From positions 1 to 64,000 of the forward strand of contig CADCVQ010000001.1 in NCBI GenBank assembly GCA_902806175.1: 64,000 nt of DNA, written 5' to 3'. Below, one piece after another: positions 61,891-64,000 of this stretch. A model generated the notes under the pieces. The model was given only the letters and a program-made list of their open reading frames with translations, had not been told where the DNA came from and searched no databases. Made by a program: the position numbers and the translations under genes. Origin of the DNA: an uncultured Solirubrobacteraceae bacterium (lineage in GTDB: Bacteria; Actinomycetota; Thermoleophilia; Solirubrobacterales; Solirubrobacteraceae). How positions within the stretch are numbered: position 1 is the first letter of the stretch; every line of letters starts with the position of its first letter.

Positions 61891-64000
61891 TCGGCGAGGA
61901 CATCTTCGCGGTCGAGCCGTGGTCGATCACCGAGCGCAGCCACGACCTCAACCTGCTCGGCCAGACCGAGACGATCTTCGCGCTCTCCAACGGCCACATC
62001 GGCCTGCGCGGCAATCTCGACGAAGGCGAGCCCGCGGGCCATCCCGGAACCTACCTCAACGGCTTTCACGAGATCCGGCCGCTGCCCTACGCCGAGACGG
62101 CGTACGGCAATCCGGAGACCGGTGAGACGATGATCAACGTCACGAACGGCAAGATCCTGCGCCTGCTCGTCGACGACGAGCCCTTCGACCTGCGCTACGG
62201 GACGTGCGACTACCACCAGCGCACGCTGGACCTGCGCGACGGCGTCCTGCGGCGCGAGGTGCACTGGCTCTCGCCCGCCGGGCAGGGCGTGATCGTCCGT
62301 ACGACGCGCCTGGTCTCGTTCGTGCAGCGCTCGATCGCGGCGATCGAGTACGAGGTCGAGCCCTACGGCGAGCACGCGCGGATCGTCGTGCAGTCAGAGC
62401 TCGTCGCCAACGAGCCGCTCATGGACGAGCCCGCCGAGGACGACCCGCGCGCCGCGGCGGCGCTGCGAAACCCGCTCTGCGCCGAGCTGCACGGCAACAT
62501 CGGGCTGCGCGCGGGCCTCGTCCACATCACGCGCGCATCGCGGCTGCGCGTGGCCGCCGGCATGGATCACGTCGTCGAGGGGCCCGACGGCACGGTGACG
62601 GACTCCGAGAGCGAGGACGATCTCGCGCGCGTGACGGTGTCGACGGAGCTGCAGCCCGGCGAGAAGCTGCGGATCGTGAAGTACGTCTCCTACGGGTGGT
62701 CAAGCCGCCGCTCGCTGCCGGCGCTGCGCGACCAGTGCACGGCGGCGCTCGCCGCGGCGATGCGGATCGGCTGGGACGGCCTCGTGAAGTCCCAGCGCGC
62801 CTACCTCGACGACTTCTGGGGGCGTGCCGACGTCGAGCTGGACGGCGATCCCGCGCTGCAGCAGGCGATCCGCTTCGCGCTGTTCAGCGTGCTGCAGTCC
62901 GCCGCCCGCGCCGAGGGGCGCGCGATCCCGGCCAAGGGATTGACGGGACGCGGCTATGACGGCCACTCCTTCTGGGACATGGAGACCTACACGCTGCCGG
63001 CGCTCACGTACATCGCGCCCGCCGCGGCGCGCGACGCGCTCGTCTGGCGCCATTCGACGCTCGCCATGGCGCGGGCGCGCGCCCGCGAGCTGAGCCTCTC
63101 CGGGGCCGCGTTTCCGTGGCGCACGATCAGCGGCAAGGAGAACTCCGGCTACTGGCCGGCCGCCACGGCGGCGTTTCACATCAACGCCGACGTCGCCGAT
63201 GCCGTGCGGCGCTACATCGACGCGACGCAGGACGAGGCGTTCGAGACCGAGGTCGCGCTCGAGCTGCTCGTCGAGACGGCGCGGCTGTGGCGCTCGGTCG
63301 GACACCACGACGCCCATGGCGGCTTCCGGATCGACGGCGTCACCGGGCCCGACGAGTACTCGGCGGTCGTGGACAACAACGTCTACACGAACCTCATGGC
63401 GGCCCGCAACCTGCGCGCTGCGGCGAAGATCGCGTTGCGCCACCCGCGCCAGGCGACCCACATGCACGTCGACGAGGAGGAGCTCGCCTCCTGGCGCGAC
63501 GCCGCCGACGCGATGGTCCTGCCCTACGACCAGGACGTGCGCATCACGCCGCAGTCCGAGAGCTTCACGCGCTACCGCCGCTGGGACTTCGAGAACACGC
63601 CGCCGGAGAACTACCCGCTGCTGCTGCACTACCCGTACTACCTGCTGTACTCCAGCCAGGTCGTCAAGCAGGCAGACCTCGTCTTCGCGCTGTACATGTG
63701 CGGCGACGCCTTCAGCGACGAGCAGCGCGCGCGCGACTTCGAGTACTACGAAGCCATCACGGTGCGCGACTCGTCGCTGTCGGCGTGCGTGCAGGCGATC
63801 GTGGCAGCTCAGGTCGGGCACACCGACCTCGCCTACGACTACCTCGGCGAGACCGCGTTCATCGACCTGCGCGACGTCGCGTCCAACACCCGCGACGGCG
63901 TTCACCTCGCGGCGCTGGCGGGCTCCTGGCTCGTCGCCGTCGCCGGCTTCGGCGGGATGCGCGACCATGGCGACACGCTGCAGTTCGCTCCCCGCCTGCC
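61887..64000 (+). CDS. Glycoside hydrolase family 65 phosphorylase (partial, runs off the window)
   Basis: At least 704 residues from ATG 61887, without a stop before the window ends. GH65 layout: N-terminal beta-sandwich (LNLLGQTETIFALSNGHIGL) then the alpha/alpha-barrel. Landmarks are GRGYDGHSFWDMETYTLP, WRTISGKENSGYWPA and the general acid Glu490 in GVTGPDEYSAVVDNN. Substrates in the family are maltose, trehalose or kojibiose; which one applies cannot be decided here. The partner HAD mutase precedes it. Confidence 0.93.
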   Translation, partial: MIGEDIFAVEPWSITERSHDLNLLGQTETIFALSNGHIGLRGNLDEGEPAGHPGTYLNGFHEIRPLPYAETAYGNPETGETMINVTNGKILRLLVDDEPFDLRYGTCDYHQRTLDLRDGVLRREVHWLSPAGQGVIVRTTRLVSFVQRSIAAIEYEVEPYGEHARIVVQSELVANEPLMDEPAEDDPRAAAALRNPLCAELHGNIGLRAGLVHITRASRLRVAAGMDHVVEGPDGTVTDSESEDDLARVTVSTELQPGEKLRIVKYVSYGWSSRRSLPALRDQCTAALAAAMRIGWDGLVKSQRAYLDDFWGRADVELDGDPALQQAIRFALFSVLQSAARAEGRAIPAKGLTGRGYDGHSFWDMETYTLPALTYIAPAAARDALVWRHSTLAMARARARELSLSGAAFPWRTISGKENSGYWPAATAAFHINADVADAVRRYIDATQDEAFETEVALELLVETARLWRSVGHHDAHGGFRIDGVTGPDEYSAVVDNNVYTNLMAARNLRAAAKIALRHPRQATHMHVDEEELASWRDAADAMVLPYDQDVRITPQSESFTRYRRWDFENTPPENYPLLLHYPYYLLYSSQVVKQADLVFALYMCGDAFSDEQRARDFEYYEAITVRDSSLSACVQAIVAAQVGHTDLAYDYLGETAFIDLRDVASNTRDGVHLAALAGSWLVAVAGFGGMRDHGDTLQFAPRL

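Noticed and set aside
1-64000. CRISPR array, rRNA, insertion sequence with ends, plasmid origin
   Set aside because: No repeat-spacer pattern, rRNA motif, transposase or iteron set was seen; the only mobile trace is the integrase fragment near 20.4 kb.

Overview
The window is high-GC DNA (by eye well above 65% G+C) with GTG starts, ATGA/GTGA gene overlaps, LuxR/NarL-type regulators, HD-GYP proteins, a Gram-positive-type LexA box and three WS/DGAT acyltransferases in a row. This fits an actinobacterium, most likely of the Thermoleophilia/Solirubrobacterales type. That placement is inferred from gene content and style, because no rRNA is present.

Layout. 1-7.6 kb: the end of a LuxR-family ATPase regulator, a YceI protein, an intact cytochrome P450 and a nucleotidyltransferase, set among several decayed genes. 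7.9-14.6 kb: two divergent paralogous ABC exporters and an S9 peptidase. 15.2-27.6 kb, the centrepiece: a glycine/sarcosine/betaine-reductase-type operon on the minus strand (grdE-grdB-grdC-trx-grdA), with in-frame UGA selenocysteine codons in grdB and grdA. Facing it is a complete plus-strand selenocysteine kit (selD, a UCA-anticodon tRNA-Sec, selA, selB), ended by a rhodanese gene. Between the two halves lie a tyrosine-recombinase remnant, a VOC protein and two tandem unknown paralogues. 27.7-33.8 kb: a secreted small protein, a DUF1772-type membrane protein, SelO, unknowns, a nitrilase-family hydrolase and an HD-GYP protein. 33.8-34.7 kb: a LysR/EamA divergent pair joined by a deletion scar. 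34.8-43.6 kb: an SDR, a toroid-fold protein, a STAS protein, a LexA-controlled DinB, and a two-component system divergent from a MacB/FtsX-type ABC exporter. 43.7-48.1 kb: a fatty-acid operon (fabD-fabH-fabG-acpP-accD). 48.3-53.1 kb: a second two-component system and an MMPL transporter. 53.1-56.5 kb: small proteins, a GGDEF-like/HD-GYP protein and an MBL-fold protein. 56.6-61.2 kb: three tandem wax ester synthase/DGATs. 61.2-64 kb: a HAD phosphatase/mutase and a GH65 phosphorylase that runs off the end.

How it works together. SelD makes selenophosphate, SelA converts seryl-tRNA-Sec to selenocysteinyl-tRNA, and SelB delivers it at UGA. The only UGA-containing genes I can see here, grdA and grdB, are about 4.4-9 kb away, so the whole trait (decoding plus its client enzyme) sits in roughly 12 kb. 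The reductase is unusual: no grdD (acetyl-phosphate-forming subunit of protein C) or thioredoxin reductase gene is next to it, and the GrdE homologue has Ala where I recall clostridial GrdE having the pyruvoyl-forming processing Cys. This may be a divergent reductase with altered chemistry and is the strongest candidate for an undescribed system. The lipid genes suggest storage-lipid synthesis; the GH65/HAD pair suggests phosphorolytic disaccharide metabolism.
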